A stretch of DNA of 40,718 bases, taken from positions 1-40,718 of IMG/VR virus record IMGVR_UViG_3300045885_000294, one strand, 5' to 3'. Made by a program: the position numbers and the translations under genes. The first letter of the stretch is position 1. Each line of letters opens with the position of its first letter. Shown piece after piece: positions 23,379 to 31,278 of the stretch. This DNA is from a virus. The notes under the pieces are model-generated. The model saw only the letters and a program-made list of their open reading frames with translations. It was not told where the DNA came from and made no database searches.

Positions 23379-23816
23379 GTGACGAAAGCAAATGAAAGCC
23401 GCTCGCCTCTTGCAGTAGACGAGCGGCAGGCGTCCTACAGAGGGACTGCTTCCGAAGTGAACAATAACACACACGGTTTCACACGAGTAACCCGCCGAGT
23501 CCATGACCGGGACGCCCAGGGCAACCTGCGCGGCGAGCGCCCGGGCGGCAGCGAATACATCAACCTGGCGCTGGTCGCCCGCATCGTCGACGCCGGGACG
23601 GCGGGCTCGGTCATCGTCTTCCAGGACCTGGACGGCTGGGACGCCCGCTACCGCCATGCACTCGACGTCTACGAGTCGCCGGCGGAAATCCTCGCCGGCC
23701 TCGAGGCGCCGCCCGCTCTGCCGGACTCGGCGACCCTCTGCGACTGCGGCATCGACCGCGCCGACTACAACGACGATTGCCCGCGCTGCGATCCGCGGAC
23801 CGAGGCAGCGCTGTGA
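23379..23816 (+). CDS. Hypothetical early protein with C-terminal zinc ribbon
   Basis: 145 residues from GTG 23379 (a later GTG near 23458 is possible). The middle (SEYINLALVARIVDAGTAGSVIVFQDL) is alpha/beta-like, and the end has CDCGIDRADYNDDCPRC, a four-Cys zinc-ribbon pattern. Base composition changes at about 23,460 suggest the first 25 codons may be spurious. Overlaps the following GTG by four bases. Confidence 0.6.
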   Translation: MTKANESRSPLAVDERQASYRGTASEVNNNTHGFTRVTRRVHDRDAQGNLRGERPGGSEYINLALVARIVDAGTAGSVIVFQDLDGWDARYRHALDVYESPAEILAGLEAPPALPDSATLCDCGIDRADYNDDCPRCDPRTEAAL

Positions 23817-24031
23817 GCGCCCACGCCATCGAGCGTGTTGACGGTAGCGCGCGTTGCGCGCGCCCGAGCGCGAGGTTCACGGCGCTGCACGGCGGGCAAT
23901 GCCCGTCGCTGGCCGGCTACCGGGTGGACGGGCGGCTGGTCTGCGCGCGCCACGCGAAGGTGTTCATCGCCTGCCGGGGCGCCTGCCGCGGCCACCAGTG
24001 GCCGGAGCCGCTTGAAGTGCGACCGTCGTGA
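23813..24031 (+). CDS. Small Cys/His-rich early protein
   Basis: 72 residues, GTG overlapping the previous stop and GTGA junction with the next gene. Cysteines at CARPS, GQCPS, VCARH and CRGACRGH suggest a zinc-binding fold. No match to a family that I can name. Confidence 0.55.
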   Translation: MSAHAIERVDGSARCARPSARFTALHGGQCPSLAGYRVDGRLVCARHAKVFIACRGACRGHQWPEPLEVRPS

Positions 24032-24516
24032 CTAAGACAGAACAGGCGCGGGCGTTACTCCTGGCGCGCTATCCATGCGCCCAGGTTCCGACGGGCGGGC
24101 TCGCGGCAATTGCGTCGGAGCTGGGGGTCAGCCGGGAGCTCGTCCGCCAGCAGGCGGCACGCCTGGGCATGAAGTGGCGGGCCAGGCCAGCGTCCCCGGC
24201 GCTCTATACATGCGCGTGTGGGCGGCTCAAGTCTGGTCCGGCGCTCTGCGCTGAATGTCGCTGGGTCACGCTGCCGTGCGCGACCTGTGGCATCCCGGTA
24301 AAGCGCAGCGCGGCGAGGCTGGCATACGAAACTCAGCGCGGCTATAGCCAAGGGCTGGTCTATTGCTCCCGGAGTTGTTTTCTCGACCGCCCCACGCACA
24401 ACCGGGGGTTCGAGGGTGCATGCGTGGTCAAGAAAGTCTGTCCTCACGGGGCTCCGTCCATGCGTCTGTCGGCGCGCGGAGTTCTCTATTGCTGTTGCAG
24501 GGGACGGGGCGGATGA
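24028..24516 (+). CDS. HTH and zinc-finger early regulator
   Basis: 162 residues. Residues 22-45 (LAAIASELGVSRELVRQQAARLGMKW) are a helix-turn-helix; residues 60-160 hold several Cys pairs: CACGRLKSGPALCAEC, CATCGIPV and YCSRSCFL, then CPHGAPSM, pointing to zinc fingers. It may be a sequence-specific DNA-binding factor or a nuclease-like relic, since similar zinc fingers accompany phage HNH proteins; no HNH residues are seen. Confidence 0.6.
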   Translation: MTKTEQARALLLARYPCAQVPTGGLAAIASELGVSRELVRQQAARLGMKWRARPASPALYTCACGRLKSGPALCAECRWVTLPCATCGIPVKRSAARLAYETQRGYSQGLVYCSRSCFLDRPTHNRGFEGACVVKKVCPHGAPSMRLSARGVLYCCCRGRGG

Positions 24517-24653
24517 ACCTGGCGGATATGGAGGCGTGGTTCTGGCAAGAGTCGCCTACCGGCTGGTGGGAACTTCACTTCGACTTCTCTTACCCCGCTG
24601 TCGATGCCATCAAATCCATCCCGCCGGAGCACGAGGCGACGAAATCTGAATGA
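24513..24653 (+). CDS. Short hypothetical early protein
   Basis: 46 residues from ATG 24513 after GGGGCGG; its stop overlaps the next ATG (ATGA). Trp-rich front (MEAWFWQESPTGWWELHFDF). Packing between two overlapping genes supports it; function unknown. Confidence 0.45.
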   Translation: MNLADMEAWFWQESPTGWWELHFDFSYPAVDAIKSIPPEHEATKSE

Positions 24654-26068
24654 CCACCTGCAGCGCGTGGACAGAGGCCCGGCTGCGTGCCGCCCAGGAC
24701 AGAGGCACGCGCTGCCTGGCGGTGCGTCGCATCATGCGGCAGCACACGTCGCACGAGCTCTGGGGCGTCTACCCGGGCGGGGAGCGCTACGTCATAGCCG
24801 GCGGCGACGTCCTGCCGCTCGCCGACTACGTGGCGCGGCACGGCGAGGGTGAGTGGGCATGGTTCCGCCCCCACTCGCCCCTCCCGGCGGACGGGCCCGT
24901 CTACTTCGTCCGCTACTTCGACCCGGAGACGGAGGAGCCGCAGCGCTGCGGGTCGAAGCACAACTGCGCGCGCTCGGCGGACATCGTCGAGCCGCGCCCG
25001 CTCTGCCTCGGGCACGGCGGGCGGATGATCGAGCGGAACCTCGAGGAGCGGTTGTCCCGGTCGAGTGGCCGGGACTCGGACGTTGGCCGGCCTCCCGCCA
25101 CAGCGCCCGAGTCTCCCGGCCACGCGCCCGAGACTTGCGAATGCGGGCATGGTTTCACCGACCACGTTCTCGGAAGCGAATCCAACCAGGGTTGCGAGGT
25201 CTGCGCCTGTGACCTATCGCGCGGAGTTGCCGAAAGCCGCGCGGCGGCAGCGGAAGAAGCGGCACTCGATATACCGAGCAAGAAGCTGCGCCGCTTCAGC
25301 CATTCAGCAATCAGCGAGTACCTCACCTGCCCGCGGCGCTTCTACTTCCGCTACGTCGAGGACCTGCCGGCGCGCGCCTCGGGCGCCCTGGTCAAGGGGA
25401 CGGCCTGCGACCGCGCCTGGTCCTACGACCTGCAGCAGAAGATAGCGAGCGGCGTCGACCTGCCGGAAGACGAGCTGCTCGAGCGCACGGAGCAGTCGTT
25501 CCGTGACGACGTGAAGGAGCGCGGCGGCAAGGCGGAGGTCGATTGGGGCAACGATGAGGGTCCGCGCAGGGCGCTGGACTCGGCGCTGGCGATGAGCCGG
25601 CAATGGCTGGCGAGGCTGGCGCCGAAGATCCGGCCCGAAGCGGTCCAGGTCGAGCGGCACGTGACCCTGCCGTCGGGCCGCGATTTCATCGGCTACTACG
25701 ACTGGATGGGACAGTTCGATGGCCGCGTTGCGATCGGGGATAACAAGACTGCCCGGCGGCGGATGAGCCAGGAGCAGGCGGACAAAAACCTGCAGCCGAC
25801 GGCCTACGCCTACCTCGCCGGGGCGCCGATTACCTTCGTGTTCGCCCGGGCCATCGACACCGGGGCGAGCAGCTACTCGGAGGCCGTGGTCACGACCCGC
25901 TCTGCGGAGGAAATCGCCTGGTACGGCGACCTGGCCCTCGAGGTCGAGAAGGCGATGGTCGCCAATGTCTACCCGGTCAACCCGTCCTCGAACCTCTGCA
26001 GTAAGAGCTACTGCACCTACTGGGGCGTCTGTCCAGTCGGAAGGGCACGGACCGTACACGCGACCTGA
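24650..26068 (+). CDS. RecB/Cas4-like PD-(D/E)XK exonuclease with N-terminal extension
   Basis: 472 residues. The nuclease is about residues 210-472: LRRFSHSAISEYLTCPRRFYFRYVE is the first helix with a cluster Cys, GYYDWMGQ gives motif II Asp and IGDNKTA gives motif III (D-x-K), and NLQPTAYAYL is the QxxxY-type motif IV. The last Cys set, LCSKSYCTYWGVCPVG, completes a likely Fe-S cluster. Such enzymes resect DNA ends in phage recombination. The first 150 residues are not nuclease-like and carry a CECGHGF...CEVCAC zinc segment, so this is a fusion or an oversized start. Confidence 0.8.
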   Translation: MTTCSAWTEARLRAAQDRGTRCLAVRRIMRQHTSHELWGVYPGGERYVIAGGDVLPLADYVARHGEGEWAWFRPHSPLPADGPVYFVRYFDPETEEPQRCGSKHNCARSADIVEPRPLCLGHGGRMIERNLEERLSRSSGRDSDVGRPPATAPESPGHAPETCECGHGFTDHVLGSESNQGCEVCACDLSRGVAESRAAAAEEAALDIPSKKLRRFSHSAISEYLTCPRRFYFRYVEDLPARASGALVKGTACDRAWSYDLQQKIASGVDLPEDELLERTEQSFRDDVKERGGKAEVDWGNDEGPRRALDSALAMSRQWLARLAPKIRPEAVQVERHVTLPSGRDFIGYYDWMGQFDGRVAIGDNKTARRRMSQEQADKNLQPTAYAYLAGAPITFVFARAIDTGASSYSEAVVTTRSAEEIAWYGDLALEVEKAMVANVYPVNPSSNLCSKSYCTYWGVCPVGRARTVHAT

Positions 26069-26138
26069 GCCTCGCGCTTGTTGCCTGCCGGCAACCAGGG
26101 CGACTTCAGGCCCGGAGACGAAACAAGGAGAAAGCGAA

Positions 26139-26645
26139 ATGGTGAAGAGCTACGGCAAGGTGCGCGTTGGGGCAGGGCTTCCCCAGATCGAGGAGGGCAC
26201 CTACAACGCGCAGATCAACGACATCAACGACACGGAGAACAAGCGCTACGGCGGCGAGCAATACGTCGTCGAGTGGGCGCTGGCCGACCTCGAGAAGGAG
26301 GACGGCTCGCCGTTCACGCTCGTGCAGTGGGTGAACATCCCGGACGGCCTGGACGCCGGCGAGCTCAACCCGGACTCGAACCTCTTCAAGCTGATGGAGG
26401 CGATCGGCTGCGACATGGAGGAGCCGGACGTTTCGCCGCAGAAGTGGCTGGGCAAGAAGGCGCGGATCTGGATTGAAAACAAGGTGGTGAAGGAAGGCGA
26501 CAACGCGGGGCAGGTGCGTCCACGCATCGTCAAGGTCACGTCCCTGAAGAAGGGCGGACCGGCACGCCGGGAGGAGCGCGAGCCTGTCGGCGCCGGCGCG
26601 AAGGCCGCGGCGCGCCCGGCCGTCGATGATGACGAAGATTTCTAG
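26139..26645 (+). CDS. Phage ssDNA-binding protein, DUF669-like
   Basis: 168 residues, ATG with AAGGAG 8-10 bases upstream. Fits the DUF669 pattern: GAGLPQIEEGTYNAQINDI, YVVEWALAD, FKLMEAIGC and WLGKKARIWIENK, then a disordered tail ending in acidic DDDEDF, typical of ssDNA-binding proteins whose acidic tips recruit partners. It lies between exonuclease and primase, the expected replication-recombination cluster. Confidence 0.75.
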   Translation: MVKSYGKVRVGAGLPQIEEGTYNAQINDINDTENKRYGGEQYVVEWALADLEKEDGSPFTLVQWVNIPDGLDAGELNPDSNLFKLMEAIGCDMEEPDVSPQKWLGKKARIWIENKVVKEGDNAGQVRPRIVKVTSLKKGGPARREEREPVGAGAKAAARPAVDDDEDF

Positions 26646-26804
26646 GCTGATTTAACGTCCTCACCCTGTCCGCCAGGCGGCTGGCGGGCGGGGAGGGCGA
26701 GCGTCCCGGCCGGCGGGTCCACCTCGCCGGGCTCGGCCGGCCGGACGTAAATCGCCCTCCCTGCCGGAAACAGGTGAGGTGGCCATACAGGACGGGGACG
26801 CCTG
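26646..26804. other. Non-coding GC-rich gap with inverted repeats
   Basis: 159 bases without a supported gene. It contains GCCAGGCGGCTGGC and several overlapping GGCCGGC/GCCGGCC inverted segments able to fold, but no T-run, so I do not call a terminator. The last 25 bases hold the primase ribosome site region (GGACGGGGAC). Confidence 0.5.
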
Positions 26805-28886
26805 ATGGACGACGAGCTGGTCAAGCAGTTTGCGGCGCTCTTCCGCGGCCGCAGGGACGCGTACGGACTGAGGACAGGAATGACGGTCAAGGAGCCAGTC
26901 GGCAGGTCGACCTACCGGGCCCACCTCGAGGGCCGGGAGGCCATTGGCATCTTCCCAGTGACCGATGACGGGACCTGCCACTTTGCCGCCGTCGACTTCG
27001 ACCGCGTCCGCGGCAACTTCACGCCGCAGGAGATTGATTCCCTGGCCCTGCACGACGCCGGGCTCTTCATGGAGCAGTGCGACCGCTTCGGCCTCAACCG
27101 GCTGTGGCTCGAGCGCAGCCGGCGCAAGGGCTGCCACGTCTGGGTGTTCTTCGACGGCGCGGTCAAGGCGGCAGAGATCCGGCGGGTGTTCAGCGCCGCC
27201 CTGGCGGCCGCGGGCATTACGCAGTACGAGCTCTTCCCCAAGCAGGACACGGTCTATCCCGAACTGGAGCCTCTCGTTGACAAAACCTTGCAAGACCTGC
27301 GGCACCTTATTTCGAGCTCACCCGAAGGGGCTGGCCAATTGCCCGCTGCATCGGCGAGCAAGGAAGCCGAACGGTGGAATGATTCAGAAACCGTGTCAGG
27401 TTTGCGGCGTACTGTTCGAGACGGAAGCCAGCCGGACACGCTTCAAGACGACATGTCCCGTTCATCACCGTGGGGGGTACACGCGCGATCGACATTACTG
27501 GTGGAAGGGTGGTCGAGAGCAACGGGGGAACGGTTATATCGGGATCTTGTTACCGGGCCACCCTATGTCCGACAGCAAAGGGGTCGTTTTGGAGCATCGC
27601 CTGGTAGCGAGTCAGATGCTAGGACGGCTTTTGACAGGGGACGAAATCGTGCATCACAAGGACCACAACCGAGCGAACAACTCACCCGACAATTTGCAGA
27701 TATTGTCGAGAGTCGAGCACTCGCGGTTGCACAGATTAAATCCACCCCACGCTTCGGAAACTATTTGAATCTCCCCTACCCCGGCGGGAACAATGACGCC
27801 GGGCGGCAGATGATGCTCGACCGGGCGACGCACGCGCCGGTCCTGCTGCTCGACTTCCTCAAGCTGGTCGAGCGTTTCCCCGCCGGCAGCCTCGGGCTGG
27901 TGCTCGACGAGCTGCCGGAGCAGCAGGACAGCGGGCCGCGCAGTTTCGGCCGGGTGAGGGTCGGCGGTGGCGGGCGCTCGAGCTGGTATCCCTGCACGGC
28001 GCCGTTGCTCAACGTCAACCTGCACGACGGCGGCGGCCGCAACGAGCTGGCGCTCGTGCTGGCCCGCCGGCTGCAGGCCTCGCCCCTGAGCGGGGCGGCG
28101 AAGGCGATTTACGACCAGTGGAACCAGGGCAACACGCCGCCGCTGTCGGAGCACGAGGCGGACCGCACCTGGGACTCTGCCGAACGTTACCAGGGGATGT
28201 TCTGCGAGAAGGTCCGCGAATGGCAGGGCGACGAGAGCGAGGTCATCCGCGCGACCTGCGTGGAGTCCTGCGCAATTCATCCCTCGAAGGGAATCGGCAG
28301 CTATCGCAGGCTGCGCAAGGAGCAGACGGACCCGCCGACCTACTATCTGGCGATCGGCGGCGAAGACACCCGCCTGACGGCCAACGAGCTATGGCGGCAC
28401 TCGGAGCTCTGCCGGGCTGTGATGACGCAGATCGACCGCGTCGTCCCGCCGATGAAGGACGCGCGCTGGCGGGACATCCTGCAGCAGCTGCTAGACGACA
28501 TCCAGGTCCTGCAGGTACCGGCAGAGATGACGCCGCGTGGCGAGCTCTGGTCGGCGATGTGCGACTGGTTCAGCGGCTCGTCCGAGCACGAGGAGGACAT
28601 CGAGGCGAAGCCGGTGCAGCGGGACGAGCATATCTACTTCAAGTTACGCGGGCTGGGCGCCTTCCTGCGCCGCCAGGGCCTGAATCCAAAACGGGATGTT
28701 ATGTGGGCGGTCCTCAAGGATCGTGGCGGTTGTAACGGCACGAGCAGATTCGCAGGCGTTGTGCACCGTGTTTGGTGGCTGCCAGCGGTGGAGTTTTCCG
28801 AGCAGACGTTACAGGACGAGCCGTTTTTAGATTCCCGTAACGCTTTAACTCGTAACGCGCGAAAAATTTCCGAGAACGATTTCTGA
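26805..28886 (+). CDS. Archaeo-eukaryotic-type primase with PriCT domain, interrupted by an HNH gene
   Basis: The frame is open for 693 residues, but only about 530 belong to the primase. Residues 1-150 hold the catalytic core of a TOTE-like primase: HFAAVDFDRV (metal-binding Asp pair), WLERSRRKGCHVWVFF (S-x-x-x-G-x-H), and ELFPKQD. The next core motif, FGNYLNLPY, comes only after an extra 163 codons (27264-27752) that encode, in another frame, an HNH nuclease. Then follow a PriCT-like section (GGGRNELALVLARRL) and a C-terminal DNA-binding region. Read in the primase frame the insert is low-complexity and charged. How active primase is made is unclear. Confidence 0.82.
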   Translation: MDDELVKQFAALFRGRRDAYGLRTGMTVKEPVGRSTYRAHLEGREAIGIFPVTDDGTCHFAAVDFDRVRGNFTPQEIDSLALHDAGLFMEQCDRFGLNRLWLERSRRKGCHVWVFFDGAVKAAEIRRVFSAALAAAGITQYELFPKQDTVYPELEPLVDKTLQDLRHLISSSPEGAGQLPAASASKEAERWNDSETVSGLRRTVRDGSQPDTLQDDMSRSSPWGVHARSTLLVEGWSRATGERLYRDLVTGPPYVRQQRGRFGASPGSESDARTAFDRGRNRASQGPQPSEQLTRQFADIVESRALAVAQIKSTPRFGNYLNLPYPGGNNDAGRQMMLDRATHAPVLLLDFLKLVERFPAGSLGLVLDELPEQQDSGPRSFGRVRVGGGGRSSWYPCTAPLLNVNLHDGGGRNELALVLARRLQASPLSGAAKAIYDQWNQGNTPPLSEHEADRTWDSAERYQGMFCEKVREWQGDESEVIRATCVESCAIHPSKGIGSYRRLRKEQTDPPTYYLAIGGEDTRLTANELWRHSELCRAVMTQIDRVVPPMKDARWRDILQQLLDDIQVLQVPAEMTPRGELWSAMCDWFSGSSEHEEDIEAKPVQRDEHIYFKLRGLGAFLRRQGLNPKRDVMWAVLKDRGGCNGTSRFAGVVHRVWWLPAVEFSEQTLQDEPFLDSRNALTRNARKISENDF
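27277..27768 (+). CDS. HNH homing endonuclease nested in the primase gene
   Basis: 163 residues from TTG 27277 (ATG 27378 is the fallback). Two zinc-ribbon-like halves, KPCKTCGTLF...NCPLH and KPCQVCGVLF...TCPVHH, show the upstream start is used. The HNH part is clear: EHRLVASQMLGRLL, EIVHHKDHNRANNSPDNLQIL and EHSRLH. Its TGA (27766-27768) overlaps TTG in the primase frame. The gene uses the +1 frame relative to the primase, is more AT-rich at its ends, and fills the whole insertion, so no room remains for an intron ribozyme. Confidence 0.88.
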   Translation: MTKPCKTCGTLFRAHPKGLANCPLHRRARKPNGGMIQKPCQVCGVLFETEASRTRFKTTCPVHHRGGYTRDRHYWWKGGREQRGNGYIGILLPGHPMSDSKGVVLEHRLVASQMLGRLLTGDEIVHHKDHNRANNSPDNLQILSRVEHSRLHRLNPPHASETI

Positions 28887-28907
28887 AAATGGCGTTACAA
28901 ACGTTAC
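28732..28907. repeat. Cluster of six GTAACG/CGTTAC motifs, possible origin iterons
   Basis: GTAACG or its complement occurs exactly at 28732, 28807, 28837, 28852, 28893 and 28902, in an AT-richer patch spanning the primase end and the following gap. Copies 3-4 are 15 bp apart and copies 5-6 are 9 bp apart. A clustered short motif with AT-rich DNA beside a primase gene fits a replication origin or a regulator-binding array; neither is proven. Confidence 0.5.
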
Positions 28908-28924
28908 TGACGTTCCGTAATAAA

Positions 28925-29092
28925 TCAGGCCTCGGTCGAAGACTTTCCGAACCGGCGATGAGACTGCACGGGCTCACCCGGAGGCATGCCGAGGAGCCGC
29001 CTGATCACGGCATTCGGCCTCTCTTCACCGGGCTGCGCCTGCCGGTCAAGCTCCTCGTAAACGTCCTCGTCAACCCTGATCACGATCGACAT
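28925..29092 (-). CDS. Short RHH-like DNA-binding protein (leftward)
   Basis: 55 residues, ATG 29092 with strong AGGAGGG 8 bases upstream. Starts MSIVIRVDEDVYEELDRQAQ and continues PNAVIRRLLGMPPG, matching short SeqA-N/RHH-like proteins where a strand and two helices bind DNA. It is antisense to the surrounding operon. The inverted repeat at 29105-29126 sits just upstream and is a likely operator. It overlaps nothing and was too short for a typical 60-residue cut-off. Confidence 0.75.
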   Translation of the reverse strand: MSIVIRVDEDVYEELDRQAQPGEERPNAVIRRLLGMPPGEPVQSHRRFGKSSTEA

Positions 29093-29104
29093 CGCTGCCC
29101 TCCT

Positions 29105-29126
29105 GTATCGGGTGTAACAACGATAC
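29105..29126. promoter_or_regulatory. Inverted repeat GTATCG-N10-CGATAC, putative operator
   Basis: A perfect 6-bp inverted repeat with centres about one and a half turns apart, lying between the leftward RHH-like gene (ATG 29092) and the rightward helicase (GTG 29146). A small RHH protein could bind here and regulate both directions. Confidence 0.55.
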
Positions 29127-29145
29127 CAGTCACGGGGATATACGA

Positions 29146-30753
29146 GTGACCGGTCCTCTCTTCAGCCATCCGAAGGCGCTCAAGATCTTCGGGCCGGCGG
29201 GCGCGGGCAAGACGCACGAGCTGGTCAACATCCTCGGCGAGCACGTTGCCGAGGAGGACTTCGACCTGCTGGACGGGATCATCGTTTCGTTCACCCGAGC
29301 GGCCGCCTACGACATAGCCAGGCGGGCCAACTCGGACCGCGCGCCGGGGCGCTACCACACGACGCTGCACGCGCTCTGCAAGCGCTACTACGGCTTTGAG
29401 GGCGAGATAGCGGATCTCCGGCTCAAGGAGTTCTTCAAGCAGGAGAACATCCCCTACGTCCCGGGGCGCGTCGGTGACGGCGAGGAGTGGGCGGCGAGCG
29501 ACGCCTGGACAAAGAGCGAGGGCGGCCAGCTGATGGCCTTCTTTTCGCTCTGCCGCAACCAGTTTCTCTCCATCGAGGAGGGACGGCGGCTTTATCCGCC
29601 GGGCGCCGGCGCCGAGCACTGGTGGGTGGGCAAAGGACTGGAGTCGGTCTGGAGCCGCTACCTGGCGTGGAAGCGCGAGAACGATCTCTACGACTTTACG
29701 GACATGCTCGAGTATGCGGTCGCCAACCCGCCGCAGCGGTCGCGCTGGGCGTTCTTCGTCCTGGACGAAGGGCAGGACGCCAGCCCGCTCCAATGGGCGG
29801 TGGCGCAGTCCTTCGCGGCGCGCGCCGAGGTCGTCTATCTCGCCGGGGATGACGACCAGGCCATTTACCAGTGGTTAGGGGCATCGCCGCGCGAGTTCCT
29901 CGAGGCGGCGACGTCACTCACAGACATCCTGCACGTCAATCACCGCTCCGGGCGGGCGATCGTCGACCGCGCCCAGGAGTTCATCCGCAAGAACAGGCAG
30001 CGCCAGGACAAGGCGACCATGGCAACCCGCGACGGCGGGGTTATCACGACCGTGGACATGCCGGACCTGGACATCAATGAATCAACCTTCGTGATGGCGC
30101 GGGCGCACTACGTGAACGAGCCGCTGATGCTCGAGCTGACGCGGCAGGGCTTTCCTTTCGTCGACAAGCGCGGCAAGTACGGCGTCAACGGCAAGGCTGC
30201 GACCGCCTACCACCGCTTTCTCTCCCTATATAGGGGCCAGGCAATCACTCTCGACGAGCTGCGCCTGCTGTACGACGCCATTCCCTCGGCCGGCCCGTGG
30301 CTCTCACGCGGCATCAAGAAGCGGCTCCGGGAGATGGACAAGGAGCAGCTGCGCTCGACGCACGTGCGCCTGTCCGACCTCACGAGCTACGGGGCAATGG
30401 AGCAGCTGGTCGACGCGGTCCGCGCCGAGGACGTGAAGCCGCTCGGCCGGCTCGGGCCGGAGGGGCAGGAGCGCCTGCAGTACCTGCGCAACGTGGAGCG
30501 CCGCTGCGGCGTGGACTTCCTGGATGAGCGGCGGGCCGCCCAGGTCTGCAGCGTGGGGCCCGTTCATTCTTTTAAGGGGCTCGAGGCCGACCACGCCGTG
30601 ATCCACGAGGCCTGGTCGCCGGCGGCGCTCAGGGAGGCCTCCATCGACCCCGAGCCGGAGAGAAGGGTCGCCTACGTCGCAATGACGCGCGCGAAGGACC
30701 GGATCACGTTTGTTCCAGGGCGCTGGGATCACGACTACAAGACGGTGCTATAG
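29146..30753 (+). CDS. Superfamily 1 UvrD/PcrA-like helicase
   Basis: 535 residues, GTG start with no clear ribosome site, so translation may be promoter-linked. Motif I GPAGAGKTH (residues 16-24), motif II FVLDEGQDASPLQ, motif III YLAGDDDQAIYQWLGA, a motif-IV-like NHRSGRAIV, motif V VHSFKGLEADH and motif VI RRVAYVAMTRAKDR are all present in order. It is a shortened SF1A 3'-5' helicase for phage DNA replication or recombination, next to the primase. Confidence 0.9.
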   Translation: MTGPLFSHPKALKIFGPAGAGKTHELVNILGEHVAEEDFDLLDGIIVSFTRAAAYDIARRANSDRAPGRYHTTLHALCKRYYGFEGEIADLRLKEFFKQENIPYVPGRVGDGEEWAASDAWTKSEGGQLMAFFSLCRNQFLSIEEGRRLYPPGAGAEHWWVGKGLESVWSRYLAWKRENDLYDFTDMLEYAVANPPQRSRWAFFVLDEGQDASPLQWAVAQSFAARAEVVYLAGDDDQAIYQWLGASPREFLEAATSLTDILHVNHRSGRAIVDRAQEFIRKNRQRQDKATMATRDGGVITTVDMPDLDINESTFVMARAHYVNEPLMLELTRQGFPFVDKRGKYGVNGKAATAYHRFLSLYRGQAITLDELRLLYDAIPSAGPWLSRGIKKRLREMDKEQLRSTHVRLSDLTSYGAMEQLVDAVRAEDVKPLGRLGPEGQERLQYLRNVERRCGVDFLDERRAAQVCSVGPVHSFKGLEADHAVIHEAWSPAALREASIDPEPERRVAYVAMTRAKDRITFVPGRWDHDYKTVL

Positions 30754-31278
30754 ATGGTTGAGCTGAAGAGAACGTCGGCCGCGGTCGCCGAGCCCGAGCC
30801 GGAGACTTCCGAGGCGGACCGCGAGTTCGAGGAGGCGGTCGCCTACTTTCACAAGCCGGACGACGTCGACCCCGCGCTCAAGCGAAAGTTGGCGCCGGTC
30901 GCTGCCAAGCAGCTCGAGGAGCTGCGCGCCCAGGCGGTAGCAAACATCCAGCGGCTCGGCAAAGGCGCCGCGCGGTGGGCGGAGAAGGGCTGGGAGTGGG
31001 AAGAGCCGGACTGGAGCGAGAGCCCGGAGAGCTGGCCACCGGTCGCGAAGATACTCTACCTGCTCGTCCTGGTCGACGTGCTGCGGGACAAGATTTCGAT
31101 GCTGCGCTATTACGCGGCCTGGCCGGAGTGGTGCCCGGAGTGCCACCCGGGCGAAAAGCGCGAGAAGGGTTATCGCGGCACGGCCTGCATCGTCCACTGG
31201 CCGGTCGCCAGGGCGGTCCGGCAGCGTGCGGCCGACTTCCTCGGTGTGGAGTTCCCGGAGGAGTTCGAGGATGCCTAA
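30754..31278 (+). CDS. Hypothetical replication-region protein
   Basis: 174 residues, ATG directly after the helicase stop. The acidic front is followed by helical segments; the later PEWCPECHPGEKR and GTACIVHWPVARA regions carry a Cys/His set that may bind zinc. Overlaps the next ATG by 8 bases. No family recognised. Confidence 0.6.
   Translation: MVELKRTSAAVAEPEPETSEADREFEEAVAYFHKPDDVDPALKRKLAPVAAKQLEELRAQAVANIQRLGKGAARWAEKGWEWEEPDWSESPESWPPVAKILYLLVLVDVLRDKISMLRYYAAWPEWCPECHPGEKREKGYRGTACIVHWPVARAVRQRAADFLGVEFPEEFEDA

Noticed and set aside
26642-26890. Leftward ORFs over the 26.6-26.8 kb gap
   Set aside because: Low-complexity Pro/Arg/Ala composition caused by high GC; no ribosome site.
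27240-27790. Group I or II intron containing the HNH gene
   Set aside because: The HNH coding region fills nearly the whole insertion, leaving no 200-base ribozyme core, and the primase frame is open through it. RNA evidence could still change this.
28889-29149. 86-codon rightward ORF between primase and helicase
   Set aside because: The opposite strand has a better gene (28925-29092) with a strong ribosome site and RHH-like sequence; the rightward frame is its shadow.
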